From positions 78,845,320 to 78,909,319 of the forward strand of contig CM043702.1 of NCBI GenBank assembly GCA_023935145.1: a DNA stretch of 64,000 bases. The letters are read 5' to 3'. The notes under the pieces were generated by a model. It searched no databases. It worked only from the letters and a program-made list of their open reading frames with translations, and was not told the origin of the DNA. Positions 44,307 to 56,002 of the stretch are shown here, piece after piece. This stretch comes from Bretschneidera sinensis. Taxonomy: Eukaryota; Streptophyta; Magnoliopsida; Brassicales; Akaniaceae. Within the stretch, counting starts at the first letter, position 1, and each line of letters begins with the position of its first letter. A program made the position numbers and the translations under genes.

Positions 44307-45669
44307 GGTTTGGTCCGGCTGAAGACGTTAAACTTAGTGCTCATGGGAGGCACCCCAGACTTATCCTTTTCATTTTAGTAATTTTCTTTTGTTTATATTT
44401 ATATATATATAGTATTTATATTTCTTGTTTTCTGGAACAACGTTTATTTTTCTTTGTCAAGTACTTAGTGCGTACATCTAGTTCAAGTTTGGGGGTGTGT
44501 TACAAGCAAAGTAAGCAACCTAGTTTTCCATCTCCCATGTCAGATCTTTCCATGCCACACACATTGGGGACAATGTGTATTTTAAGTTTGGGGGTAGTGG
44601 GAGATACTAGATATTGTTACACACACACTTGGAATACATGCACACACTAAGTCCCAGTTTATTTTTTTTTAGAAAAGATAAATACATGTTCATTTGGTAA
44701 CAAAAATTTTGGTTAATTTAAAAATATGATAACACTTCATTAGTAAGCTTAAAAGCTAGAACACATAGTCTTGCAATGGGAATTTTACAAAGTTTTTTTA
44801 CCTACCTCAAGGCACCTAAGAATTCATGAGTTTGATCCAAATTTGCACGAGCACATTTAACACGCATTTGTGTGGGGTATGACATATAATTCTATTGTAT
44901 ATGTTTCCATAATCTAACTGTAATTGGATAACTTGTTGAAAAGAACACTTTGGCATAAGAAAAAAAAAAGAAAAATGTTCATCATGTAAAAGGTGATCAA
45001 AAAGCTTCTAATGATCATTAAAAACTTTCCACTGAGTAACTGGGCCTCTTGCCTCAGTAAGCATTGACTGTTCACATCAAAAGGTGGAAAGTAAGCCTTT
45101 AATGATCATAATAAATATTCTCACTGAGTAACTGGGCCTCTTGCCTCAGTAAACATTGAGTGTTCACGTCAAAAGGTGGGAATTTCATTAAGAGGAATAA
45201 AACCATCTAGTTTGGGAGTCATTGGCTAAACACTCGTTACAAGGGTCAAATAGAAAGCTCGATGGAACTCAACATGGCAAAGATCACATGATTAAAAGAA
45301 AAAGAAAAAGAAGCAAGTATTATACCATTTTTGTTCTCTTTGATAAGGAATTCGATAAAGGTTTGGGCATTGAAACCCTATACACTAAAATTATGTGGAA
45401 GCTCCATCTTATATATGCTAATTCATCACACACAAATCAAACTTGCGATGCCTTAATCCAACCTTAGGTAAGTAACATGAACTTTTGAAAATCCTTTTTC
45501 AATACAAAAATGTGTTTTTATTTTAAGCTTACTCATGAACGGTTAACATAGTTTTATGCACAACCCAAATCTATGAGTATCATGGAAACGAATTTATCTT
45601 TATTTTGTTCTTCATTTAGTTTTTAGTTTTGTATTGCTAAGGGACTAGAAATATGTAAGTTTGGGGGTG
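44307..45669 (+). other. NA-3 3' non-coding region
   Basis: Contains, in order: the segment gctgaagacgttaaactta shared with all Athila copies; AAGTTTGGGGGT (44485-44496); hairpin ACACATTG/CAATGTGT with GGGA loop (44559-44578); AAGTTTGGGGGT (44584-44595); two copies of the conserved block (45028-45086, 45119-45178); and the true polypurine tract (45657-45669) against the 3' LTR. No gene. Confidence 0.8.
44559..44578 (+). other. Conserved hairpin before internal polypurine tract (NA-3)
   Basis: Perfect 8-bp stem ACACATTG/CAATGTGT closed by GGGA, a GNRA-type loop. Five bases after it comes AAGTTTGGGGGT. Confidence 0.7.
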
Positions 45670-46991
45670 TGATAGGTGCTTAAATATTCATATTTAAGCT
45701 CCTTAATTTACAATTGATTAAGCCCTTTATCTATATGTTTTAGTCTATTTTACTTCACTTTTGTGTTTTACACGTTGTTATAGGGTTTTGGAGAAGAAAT
45801 AAGCATTTTTGGCACTTAAAGGAAGAAAATATGGAAATCCTAGAGCAGCTGCTGGATAAAGTGCGATCGAACGCATCAGTGCTCGTACGCACGGAAAGAA
45901 GGATCGAGTGCAGCATTGCTATCGAGTGCACTACATGTGCGATTGAGCGCACATGTACAGGTGTGAACAGTAAAGTGACAGAACCAGTTTTGGAAATAAA
46001 GGAGTTTTATGTTTTAGGAAAGTTTAGGGTTCCTGAGCTTTCTAGGATTATTCACCCCCTATAAATACACTTGTAAAACACACACAAATGAGATCATCTA
46101 ATCCCTTCCTTTATCTTTCAATCTTCTTTTAGTTTTAGTTTAGTTTTAGGTTGGGAAGCCAGAGGCCAGAAGGAGACCGTGGAGAGGAATTGACGACTCT
46201 TCTCTCAGGTTTCTTCTTTTCTTTTTATTTTATTATGTGTAATTAAATTCTTAGTAGGGCTTGGTTGAAGCCCTAATTATGTTTACTCAATAAATTTAGT
46301 GTTGGCGTCTTTGCGATATTTATGTTGTGTTGCTTAACTTGATTAATACCTGCTTTTATTTACATTCCTCATATGTATATGTCTGATCAATATGTGCATG
46401 TGGTATGGACTAGTTAGTTGAGTCAATTTGGATGACCGAGTCCTGGGTTCACAATAGTAACAAAAGATATCCACGCCGGATTCTTGAGTTAATCAACATG
46501 GGAAACCGGGAGTAGATACCACGCCCTAGGTCTCATATGGTTGTCGATTTCCAAAAATCTTATGCTCTCTTAAGGAACAACTCAGTAGATACCATGCTGA
46601 ATCCCTTAAGAAAGAGAAGAATTAGAGTAGATACCATGCCTAACTCGTTGCTATGGGAGATCAATAGCTTAAGGAGTAGATACCATGCCCTTAGGTTGAC
46701 AACCATTAGGTATTCATGACATGAGTAAAGCATTGGCATACTGTTTTGTTGTGGTAGCATAATTAGTGGTGGATAGCAAGTCCCTACGCCTTTATGTTTA
46801 TTAATTCATACTCAATATTTATTTCTCTTGTTTTTATTTCATTATTTCGAAACTAATTCTAAAGTGAAATTTACTAATCCCTGTGGAGATGATCTTGCAT
46901 TCGCACACTATGCTACTGTTGACTTTGTGCACTTGCAAGTAAAACAAGTTCGGTTATTTGCTCATTTATTTAAGTGGATAATTGCACAACA
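45670..46991 (+). repeat. 3' LTR of NA-3
   Basis: 1322 bp, very close to the 5' LTR but shorter in the CGATCG cluster. Four hairpin loops at 46511-46523, 46582-46594, 46626-46638 and 46675-46687. Confidence 0.94.
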
Positions 46992-47530
46992 TCAGCCTAA
47001 AATCTCCAAGTCTGAGCGTGTAAGCTGCTTGTCACATGCTCGGCCTAAAATCTTCAAGCCCGAGCGTGTGAACTGCTTGTCACATGCTCAGCCTAGAATC
47101 TTCAAGACCGAGTGTGTGAGCTGCTTGTCACATGCTCGGCCTAAAATCTCTAAGTCCGAGCGTGTGAACTGCTTGTCACATGCTCGGCCTAAAATCTCCA
47201 AGTTAGAGCGTGTGAGCTGCTTATCACATGCTCGGCCTAAAATCTCCAAGCCCGAGTGTGTGAGCTCCTCGTCACATGCTCGGCCTAAAATCTCCAAGCC
47301 TGAGCGTGTGAACTACTTGTCACATGCTCGGCCTAGAATCTCCAAGGCCAAACATATGAGCTGCTTGTCACATGCTCGACCTGAAATCTCCAAGTCCGAG
47401 CATGTGAGTTGCTTGTCACATGCTCAGCCTAGAATCTCCAAGTCCGAGCGAGTGAGTTGCTCGTCACATGCTCGGCCCAAAGTCTTTGAATCCGAGCATG
47501 TGAGCAATGCTCGGTCCAAAATCTTATAAA
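46992..47530 (+). repeat. 48-bp minisatellite, right part
   Basis: Ten full 48-bp units starting at 46997, 47045, 47093 and so on to 47429, plus a shorter worn unit from 47477. Same core as the left part. The open frames over it (up to 233 codons) are a by-product of the 48-bp period. Confidence 0.93.
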
Positions 47531-47608
47531 TGCCCATAACTCCTAAGTACAAAGACACGGCTATGAGACAGAATCACACCATACTTCCTCGAAGCACACG
47601 AGTGCTTG
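47531..47608 (+). other. Tat-1 spacer before the polypurine tract
   Basis: Short unique stretch between the minisatellite and the polypurine tract. No gene. Confidence 0.5.
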
Positions 47609-47623
47609 AGAAAGTGGGGGGCC
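47609..47623 (+). other. Tat-1 polypurine tract
   Basis: AGAAAGTGGGGGGCC directly before TGTGATAGAG. This is the place and composition expected for plus-strand priming in Tat elements. Confidence 0.75.
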
Positions 47624-48160
47624 TGTGATAGAGCCCACAACAGCTATAACCAACGGACCATTGACACATAGAGCCAATTGACCATCAAAACGTGGAGTCA
47701 CCTGCAGCCAATGAATCATCAACATATAGGCCACTAACACGTGTCCAATTTTTGTCTTAAGGCCAGAAGACACGTGGAATGAGCGGGTCACTCGATCGCT
47801 ACGTCAAAGTGCGATTAACTAACCAAACCATGCCTGGGAACGCGATTGTCTGAACACATGACTGAGATTTCAAAGCAGAAACGTGGGATTACAGGAATGG
47901 AGCCATCACTCCTATATAGTCGAACTTTCTATAAAAAGCTTAAGGTATGTAGATCCAATCCATATTCTTCATTCTTTACAAATTCACCACACCAACAAGC
48001 ACTCCCCATTTTTTCAAGCCCTCGTGCTGATAAGAGCGTTTGAGTGTCCTCAGAGGCCTCCCCCCTCCTCACCCTTCGTGGACTCTCTAGTTCACCCATC
48101 CTACTCGTGCAGATCCTTAGGAATTGACCCCAAGTCAACAGCGGTTCCTCGACATCATCA
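47624..48160 (+). repeat. 3' LTR of Tat-1 (end approximate)
   Basis: Starts TGTGATAGAGCCC. TATA-like ctatatag at about 47912-47919. The end is placed at CATCATCA (48160) by its form only; the 5' LTR is outside the window, so the border cannot be checked. Confidence 0.55.
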
Positions 48161-49677
48161 ATATGTCATCTATAAAATTATAAGTTCTTCTTCAACCTAT
48201 AATGCAATAACTAATAAGTCCTTTTCAAAATGCATTTATCAAAGGTAGATAGATTACTTGGCTCAAGAACTTCTTCATTCGCTTAATAAATGTTACAATT
48301 ATTTGTGTATGAATGCTTTAATTTTTGTTACTAATAATAATTTGTACTAATAATTAAACATAATAGTTAAGAAAGATTAGAACAAGAAAGCTTAGCTATA
48401 GAGGCACGTAAAAGTGTTGTCCTTAAAGGTAGATTTCACATCCCCGAAGTCTTTGAATTAGCGTGTATGGTCTCAACGCTTCTGCCATCCAAGATTCAAC
48501 TATAGCAATATTTTGTATGAATGCGTATCCACTATAAAGGCTAAAGGATTGGTATTGGAAATTCCTTACTACTTGTACCTCACAAAACTCTCTAAATTAT
48601 CAAGATATGATATTCACAAAGAAGAGATAAGATGGAAAAATGATTGTTATGTGTTTTACATATGGGAGAGGAGAAGAGTTTATATAGTATTATCTCCAAC
48701 GGCTAGTTTGACCAATAACGACTAGTTGGATCACAATGACTAGTTTGACTCCAACGGCTAGTTTAACCAAGATTAAAGGTTTTAAAACACTTAAAAATAA
48801 ATCTAACGATCCTTTACATGTTTCAATATACTTTATTAACAGTAGCAAGGAATACAAGAAAGTTATACATTAGTGATAGTACCTTTCGGTTTGAACTTCA
48901 CATAGAAAGAACTACTAAGGACCACATAAATATGGTGGAGCTAAGCTCATTTAACAAATTTCTTGAATGTGATACGGCTAAGATAGTTATTCACATAACA
49001 TCCTTAACAGTAGCAATTCCAACAGTTTACCACTTTTACAGCCATGTGCCTACCTGGATTTTTATGAGTGCTTTAGCAACTTGCCCAAGTCACATGGGAC
49101 ATGGGGAGTGGCTTAACTCCCATACTCGAATAGGTTACATCCATCAAGAGTGTACTGTGATCAACTCCCCATCCTTAAGAGCTATAATTTCATCCTCACA
49201 CGAATTGAAGTTGCCCTGTCATACACCATCGAGAAGGACTCTTACCAATCATCTCATATGAATGGGTATAGCTAAGTGATAGTGCCTCATGAGACTCTGG
49301 TGACTTCGTTCTTCCCATTTAACATCATTCATGGGATCTCTAATCATAACTGCTAGGTATCCATTGCTTAGTCTCACTCATGGGTATCAGTCTCATCCCC
49401 TTCGATGTTTTTGCTCACTAGCTCTCTTATTAGTGGCTTGGTTAGAGAATTGGCTTGATTCTTCTTTGACCTCATAAAGTTATTTTAATTCACGCCCCTT
49501 GGTAAGAAATACCCCTCAATGGGCAATAATACAATATCCATGTTCCCCTCAATGGGCCAATCACATATCTCATTGCCCCTCACTAGGCCACATATCACAT
49601 TTTATATTTATTTGTATAGAGCACTACCCAGGCTTTTCATTTCAGAATGCCCTTTATTGGATAAATCATAATAATCA
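48161..49677 (-). pseudogene. Worn Ty1/copia 3' end (RNase H tail and beyond)
   Basis: The minus strand around 49490-49385 reads MRSKKNQANSLTKPLIREL, matching the invariant C-terminus of copia RNase H (…ADPLTKxLxREL). Downstream on that strand is a long non-coding stretch, possibly 3' untranslated and LTR, with a polypurine-like GGATGGGGAGT near 49160-49172. ORFs at 48513-48725 and 48818-49261 are not recognisable. Short repeats of cctcaatgggcc lie at 49515-49590. It may be a different copia lineage from Cop-1. I cannot place its LTR borders. Confidence 0.4.
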
Positions 49678-50665
49678 TGTTGTTATTTGTCTAAGGTTCA
49701 AGGAGGTTTAACCATGGTTTAATATTGGTTAAAGTCCAAACCAATTATGGGATATCAACGTTCAGTAAGTTAGAAGGTTGCACACATATGTGTGCATCAA
49801 TTTGGAGCATGAGAAGACTATGTGCACTAGTGTGCGCACTTCTGCACCTAGGCAGAAACTAGTGTGCACAGCAGCTGAAGTAGTAAGGCACAACACCAGT
49901 GTGCAGTGCGCCTTCTAGAGAGGCATGCTCCAGGACAAGGTGAGGGGTGCGTCACACAGCACGCAGCGGTGCACCGTCCAGAAGCTCCACCAGCACACTC
50001 TGCCCTAGCGGCGCACCGCACCCTTCTGAGCGGCGCACCGCTAGGCACACTCCTTTGCAAGCATATAGGAGGCTTCAAGGCACTCCAAAATCAGTGCGCA
50101 CAAGGCCAAAATGCACAGTATAACTTGGAGATAAATGAAGGGCTAGGATTTCAAGGAAATCAAGATCAAAAGAATGAGATAAATTCACAAGATTGTCCAA
50201 GAAATGAAAGGCTATAAAAGGGGTTCTCAAGCCTCACCTTTCATATAGAACAACACATGAGATTGATGTGACATTGTGAGATCAATTGTAAACACTTAGA
50301 GAGAATTGTATAAGAGTGACAAACACAAGAGGGACTCTTTGTTAGGCTGGTTGTAAAGAAGAGAGAGTAGTATAGAGAGTGAGTTGTAATCTCCTTTCTT
50401 TTCTTCTTGTTTCTTCAAGACCATTGTGGGTTCTTGGAGAGGATTGCTGTAACTTTGTAAGAACCATTGATTAGTGCAGAGAGTTCAGAGGAACTCACGG
50501 GGACGTAGGCACATTGCCGAACCTCGACAACAATTGCTTGTCTTCTTTTCTTTCTTTGATTTTCTGTTCTTGTGTTTGATTGCTGAAATTCTTTCTACAA
50601 GTCACTCAAGACTTGGGTGTTTGGAAGATCACCACTTGGGCATCTTACTTAGGTGATTTCCAACA
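49678..50665 (+). repeat. 5' LTR of Cop-1
   Basis: 988 bp, TGTTGTTATTTG…CCAACA. TATA-like ctataaaag at about 50211-50219. U3 holds a CpG-rich block (49890-50060) with gcggtgcaccg/gcggcgcaccg motifs. Confidence 0.95.
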
Positions 50666-50666
50666 G

Positions 50667-50680
50667 TGGTATCAGAGTCA
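50667..50680 (+). other. Primer binding site, initiator tRNA-Met (Cop-1)
   Basis: TGGTATCAGAGTCA, one base after the LTR. The first eleven bases are the standard copia priming sequence complementary to initiator tRNA-Met. Confidence 0.9.
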
Positions 50681-50919
50681 GTAGAATCAGAGTGGCACAG
50701 CTGGTTATCGAAGTAAGAAGTAGAAGGTACGAAGCCAAGACTCCAAGAATCAAAGATTAACTTCTTGGGTGTTTCAAGAACGGTGTAAAGATCAAGATCC
50801 GGTCGTGTTCTTGAAATTTGATTCAAGAACGGTGTTAAGATCCATCTTCAATCTGTGTTCTTGAGATTGAAGAATGCATTTGTGGGTAGTGCATAAATCT
50901 GGGATCTTGTCCGCAAAAG

Positions 50920-53151
50920 ATGGCTTCAAATTTCTATGTAGAGAAGTTTGATAGAAAGGGAGACTTTTCCCTTTGGAAGCGGAAGATCAAGGCGGTTCTA
51001 ATGAAACAGAAAGTGGACTTGGTCATTGGAGAAGATGATGCTTTTCCAGCAAGTGTCACGACAGACCAGCGGATCGAGATGAAGAAGATGACTTATAGCA
51101 CCATTTTCTTGCACATGTCGGATAGTGTCACGAGGGAGTGCGGAGACTCAGAGGATCCTGCTGTCATATGGAAAAAACTAGATGAGTTGTTTCTTACCAA
51201 AACTCTCCTTAACAAAATTTATCTTCTTAAAAGAATTTTTGCTTTTAAAATGGATCCTAGTAAAGAGTTGAAAGATAATCTTGATGTCTTTAATAAGCTA
51301 GTTCAAGATTTGAATAGCTATAGTATTATTTTTCCGGATGAACAATTGGTTGTCATTTTGTTAAATTCTCTTCCTGATTACTTTGATAACTTGATTAATG
51401 CCATTGAGCATGGAAGGGATACTTTGACAAAGGAGATTGTGATCAATGCCATAAGGGCACATGATTTAAAGGCCAAGATGAAGGAGACATCAAGTGGTGA
51501 TTGGCAGTTCATAAGAGGAAGGCCAGCAACTAGAAATGGTAATAGCAACCATGGCAACTACCGAGAGAAATCAAGAGGTAGAGGGCAGAACCATGGGAGA
51601 TCTCATTCCAAGACAAGACTTGGAGGAGGAAGGAGATGCTTCTACTACAACAAGGAGGGTTATTTCAAGAAAGATTGCAAGAAGATGATATGGGATGAGA
51701 GGAGAAGCCATACCAATAATGGAGAGGCTTCGGTTGCCAAGGGAGAACAACAAGATGATGTTCTTGTTGTGTGCTCGAATGTGAGCAGGAGGCAAGGCAG
51801 TGGAAAGTGGATTCTGGATTTCGAGTGCACTTACCATATGTGCCCTCACAAAGAATGGTTCAAGAATTTCAAGGAGGTCAATGATGGAAGGGTCTTCTTG
51901 GGGAATGACAATTCTTACCAAGTGAGAGGGATTGGAGATATCCAATTGAGGATGTTTGATGGAGTTACAAGACTGCTGCAAAATGTAAGATATCTTCCAG
52001 ATTTGAAGAGGAACTTGATCTTATTGGGACTGCTGGATTCCATGGGGTATACATGCAAAGTAGAGAGAGGAAAGATCAAAGTGGCCAAGGGATCTTTGGT
52101 AGTGATCAAGGCAGCAAGAAACGGCGGACTAAATGAGATGATCGGAGAAACAGAAAGCAATAATCAAGCAGCAAGATTGATGGCTGAGATGGACAAGGCA
52201 GCCCTTTGGCACACTTGCTTGGGACACATGAGCGAAAAAGGCTTGCAAGTGCTTAGCAAGGAAGATCTACTTGGTGGTGACAAAGTAGAAAAACTGGATT
52301 TCTATGAGAGCTGCATTCTTGGGAAGCAACACCAGGTCAGCTTCAACACCGGAGTGCACAAGTCCAAAGGGATTCTTGATTACATTCATTCGGACCTTTG
52401 GGGACCAGCAAGAACACCAACACAGGGAGGTAACTTTTACTTTCTGTCTTTAATTGATGATTATTCAAGAAGAGTGTGGGTTTATTTGCTTAAGAATAAA
52501 TCTGATGCCTTGAATAAATTTGTTGTGTGGAAGAAGTTGCTGGAAACTCAAACGGGTAGGGTAGTTAAGGTTTTACGAACCGATAATGGCTTAGAATTTT
52601 GCAATAATGATTTTGATAAATTCTATGAATTAAATGGCATTCTAAGGCATAGGACAGTTGTAAAAACACCCTAAAAAAATGGAGTTGCTGAAAGAATGGA
52701 TAGAACTCTTATGGAGAAGGTTAGGTGCATGTTTATAGGATCCGGGTTACCAAAATATTTTGGAGAAGCTGTGGCTACAGCTGCATACTTGATAAATAGA
52801 TCACCCTCTAGAGCTTTAGAGCTCAAGACTCCCATGGAAATGTGGAGTGGAAAACCCCCTGAATTAAACAACCTCAGGACTTTTGGTTGTGCTGCGTATG
52901 CACATCAAAAGGAGGATAAACTTGGCCCTAGATCTAGAAAATGTATATTTCTAGGATATGGTGATGGGGTTAAGGGATATAGGTTGTGGTTCTTAGAAAA
53001 GAAGGGCATGAAACTAATTATAAGTAGGGATGTTATCTTTAATGAATTATTATTTCCCTACTTAGAGAAAACTAACCCTGTAGGGGCTAGTGAGCAAACC
53101 AGTCCAAAAATTGTTGAGCATCGCATCAAGGAGCACTCTGTTCAAGTATAG
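50920..53151 (+). pseudogene. Cop-1 gag, protease and integrase
   Basis: ATG at 50920. Gag (UBN2-type): VEKFDRKGDFSLWKRKI, then VVILLNSLPDYFD and the linker. The zinc knuckle near 51635-51675 has lost one Cys and the His (CFYYNKEGYFKKDC). In the protease the catalytic DSG is changed to DFE (WILDFECTYHMCP, about 51808-51846). Integrase: LWHTCLGHMSEKGLQ zinc domain, IHSDLWGP first Asp, LRTDNGLEF second Asp, then a TAA at 52672-52674 where Gln is expected, and GVAERMD with the catalytic Glu. The same frame is open again from 52675 to 53151. Confidence 0.93.
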
Positions 53152-54931
53152 CAGAGGAGCCGAAAGGGTTCGGACCAGGTAGAGCCCTTGGATGAAGGCT
53201 AAGCTCAAAAAACTCAAGAAGGAGAGGCTGATCAAGAAGAGATTGATGCAGCAAATAACTATCAGCTCACAAGAGACTGGGGAAGGAGAGTGGTTAGACC
53301 ACCCTTGAGATATGGGTTTGCAAATGCTAATGTAGTAGCTCATTAGAGAAAATGAGAGATTGAACCAGAAACTTACATGGATGCCATGCAGTGTAAGGAT
53401 TCGTCAAAGTGGTAACTAGCTATGGAGGAAGAAATTGATTCTTTGGTGAAGAACAACTCTTGGGAGCTGGTGCCTAAACCAGAAAAACAGAGAGTGGTGG
53501 ATTGTAGATGGCTCTACAAGAAAAAAAGAAGGGAATACTCCAGGGGATGAAATCCGGTATAAAGCTAGGCTAGTGGCAAAAGGGTTCACACAAAAAGAAG
53601 GAATAGATTTCACAGAAATCTTTTCACAGGTTGTGAAATACAAGACGATCCGGATAGTGGTAGCATTAGTGGTCCAATTTGATTGGGAAATTGAGAAAAT
53701 GGATGTGAAGATTGCATTCTTACATGGAGAGCTCGATGAGACAATTTTCATGAGGCAACCCGAAGGCTATAAGGAAGGAAGGTAGGGAGAGCTAGTGTGC
53801 AAATTGAAGAAGTCTCTCTATGGCCTGATCTAATCACCTCGGTAAAGGAACAAGAGGTTTGATTCCTTTGTAATCAGCTTGGGTTTCATGGGAGCTACTA
53901 TGATTCTTGCTTGTACTGTAAGGGGCAGAAAGTTGAGGAGATGGTGACCATCCTCATTTATGTTGATGATATATTGCTGGTTGGGAGCAACATCGAGAGG
54001 ATAAAGAAATTAAAGGCTCAACTCAGTGAGGAGTTTGAGATGAAGGATCTTGGTTATGCAAAGAAGATCCTTGGGATTTGTATCATCCGGGAAAGGGAGA
54101 AAAACAGATTGAAGATCTCCCAAACTTCCTACATAGAGAAAATGATATCTAAATTCTCTATGGAAGATAGTAAACCAGTGAAGGTTCCCCTTACTGGTCA
54201 TTTCAAGTTCTCCAACGAACAAATGTCCAAGATCGGAGGCGGAGAAGAAGGAAATGGAGAAAGTCCTCTATTCTAGTGTAGTTGGTTCAATTATGTACAC
54301 CATGGTGAGCACTAGATCGGACATTGCTCATGCAATGAGTGTTCTTAGTAGGTTTATGAGTAATCCCGAAAAAGAGCATTGTTTTGGGATGAAGTGGTTG
54401 CTGAGGTAGTTGAAGGGAAGCCCAGAAGTAAGGCTGGTATATGAGAAGAGGGGTAATGTAATCTGCCTTGAGGGGTTTGCTAATTCAGACTATGGAGCAG
54501 ACCGGGATAAAAGGAGATCAATTACCTCCTATTTCTTCAACTTAAATGGATGTTGTGTAAGTTGGAAGGCTTAGTTACAGCCAGTGGTAGCACTCTCAAC
54601 AACCGAGGCAGAATACATAGCAGCTACGAAGGCCATTAAGGAAGCTATATGGTGCAAAGGGTTGCTTGAAGAGTTGAAGGTACTGGATGAGTAGTTTATG
54701 GTATTTTTAGATAGTCAAAGTGCCTTGCACTTGTGTAAAAACCTAGTGTTCCATGAGAGGACAAAGCATATGGATGTTCAGTATCATTTCATTCAGGAAA
54801 ATGTTACGAAAGGATGCATCCATGTGGACAAGGTTGCCATGGAAGAAAATCCTGCTGACTTGAGTACTAAAGTTCTACCTCTAAGTAAGTTCAATCATTA
54901 CCTTGAATTACTTAGGATTGGAGTTAGTTAA
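53152..54931 (+). pseudogene. Cop-1 reverse transcriptase and RNase H, broken
   Basis: Continues the polyprotein with repeated frame changes. RT begins near 53422 (MEEEIDSLVKNNSWELV); a shift occurs in the A-run near 53520; open stretch 53573-53785 has GFTQKEGIDFTEIFSQV and MDVKIAFLHGELDE; open stretch 53911-54276 has the catalytic ILIYVDDILLVGS. RNase H follows from about 54300, with 54698-54931 encoding FLDSQSALHLCKN, ERTKHMDVQYHFIQE and the C-terminal ENPADLSTKVLP. At least four stops or shifts. RT would copy element RNA in the particle. Confidence 0.9.
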
Positions 54932-55014
54932 TTGGAGACTCTAGATGAGTTTGGATCCCAAAACTTTCTGCACAATGGTTCAAGTTTTTTGAACACTTAG
55001 ATAAAGGTAGAGAT

Positions 55015-56002
55015 TGTTGTTATTTATCTAAAGTTCAAGGAGGTTCAACCATGGTTTAAAATTGGTTAAATTCCAAACCAATTATGGGATTTCAAATTTT
55101 AGCAAGTTAGAAGGTTGCACACATATGTGTGCATCAATTTGGAGCATGAGAAGACCATGCGCACTAGTGTGCGCAGTTCTGCACCTAGGCAGAAACTAGT
55201 ATGCACAGCAGCTGAAGCAGGAAGGCACAGCACTAGTGTGCGGTGTGCCTTCCAGAGAGGCATGCCCCAGGACCGGGTGAGTGGTGCACCGCACAGCAAG
55301 CAGCTATACACTGTACAGAAGCTCTATCAGCACACTCTACCCTAGCAGTGCACCGCACCCTGCTGAGCGACGCACCGCTAGGCACACTCCTTTGCAAGCA
55401 TATAGGAGGCTTCAAGGCACTCCAAAACCCGTGCGCACAAGGCCAAAACGTACAACATAACTTGGAGATAAATGAAGGGTTAGGATTTCAAGGAAATCAA
55501 GATCAAAGGGGTGAGATAAATTCACAAGATTGTCCAAGAAATGGAAGGCTATAAAAGGGGTTCTCAAGCCTCACTTTTCAGATAGAACAACACATGAGAT
55601 TGATGTGACATTGTGAGATCAATTGTAAACACTTAGAGAGAATTGTGTAAGAGTGACAAACACAAGAGGGACTCTTTGTTAGGCTAGTTGTAAAGAAGAG
55701 AGAGTAGTATAGAGAGTTAGTTGTAATCTCCTTTCTTTTCTTCTTGTTTCTTCAAGACCATTGTGGGTTCTTGGAGAGGATTGCTGTAACTTTGTAAGAA
55801 CCATTGATTAGTGCAGAGAGTTCGGAGGAACTCACGGGGACATAGGCACATTGTCAAACCTCGACAACAATTGCTTGTCTTCTTTTCTTTCTTTGATTTT
55901 CTGTTCTTGAGTTCGATTGCTGAAATTCTTTCTACAAGTCACTCAAGACTTGGGTGTTTGGAAGATCACCACCTGGGCATCTTACTTAGGTGATTTCCAA
56001 CA
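55015..56002 (+). repeat. 3' LTR of Cop-1
   Basis: 988 bp, the same length as the 5' LTR and near-identical by eye, so the insertion is younger than most elements around it. Confidence 0.95.

Larger units (their letters stand above)
41652..46991 (+). mobile_element. NA-3, complete non-autonomous Athila-derived element
   Basis: 5340 bp, plus strand, duplication TCAGC (41647-41651 and 46992-46996). LTRs 41652-43038 and 45670-46991; tRNA-Asp priming site; one broken short ORF; conserved 3' non-coding region. It landed inside a unit of the 48-bp minisatellite. Same family as NA-1 and NA-2. Confidence 0.95.
24820..48160 (+). mobile_element. Tat-1, Tat-lineage Ty3/gypsy element (3' part)
   Basis: The host element for Ath-1, Ath-3 and NA-3. 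Visible parts, in order: integrase tail (24820-25419, +), an antisense gene (minus, split by Ath-3), a 48-bp minisatellite (split by NA-3), polypurine tract (47609-47623), 3' LTR (47624 to about 48160). An antisense ORF and a repeat-rich 3' untranslated region are known for the Tat lineage (Retand/Grande/Ogre group). The 5' half lies outside the window, beyond Ath-1. Confidence 0.8.
49678..56002 (+). mobile_element. Cop-1, full-length TNT1-like Ty1/copia element
   Basis: 6325 bp. Two 988-bp LTRs (49678-50665 and 55015-56002), perfect duplication AATCA (49673-49677 and 56003-56007), tRNA-iMet priming site, single gag-pol frame in the order gag, protease, integrase, RT, RNase H, and a polypurine tract (about 55004-55014). 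Coding region broken by several stops and frameshifts. Confidence 0.96.

Noticed and set aside
46828..47529. 233-codon ORF with a 16-residue repeat, as a repeat protein
   Set aside because: It begins in the NA-3 LTR and runs through the 48-bp minisatellite. The open frame follows from the period being a multiple of three; the opposite strand is open too.
41312..47530. CRISPR-like array
   Set aside because: Units are contiguous tandem repeats without unique spacers, in plant DNA.
48818..49261. 147-codon ORF as a host gene
   Set aside because: No recognisable domain, lies beside a copia tail, and composition is like the surroundings. Left unassigned.
50667..50680. tRNA gene fragment
   Set aside because: It is the copia priming site. 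Likewise the tRNA-Asp matches are priming sites; no cloverleaf is present.
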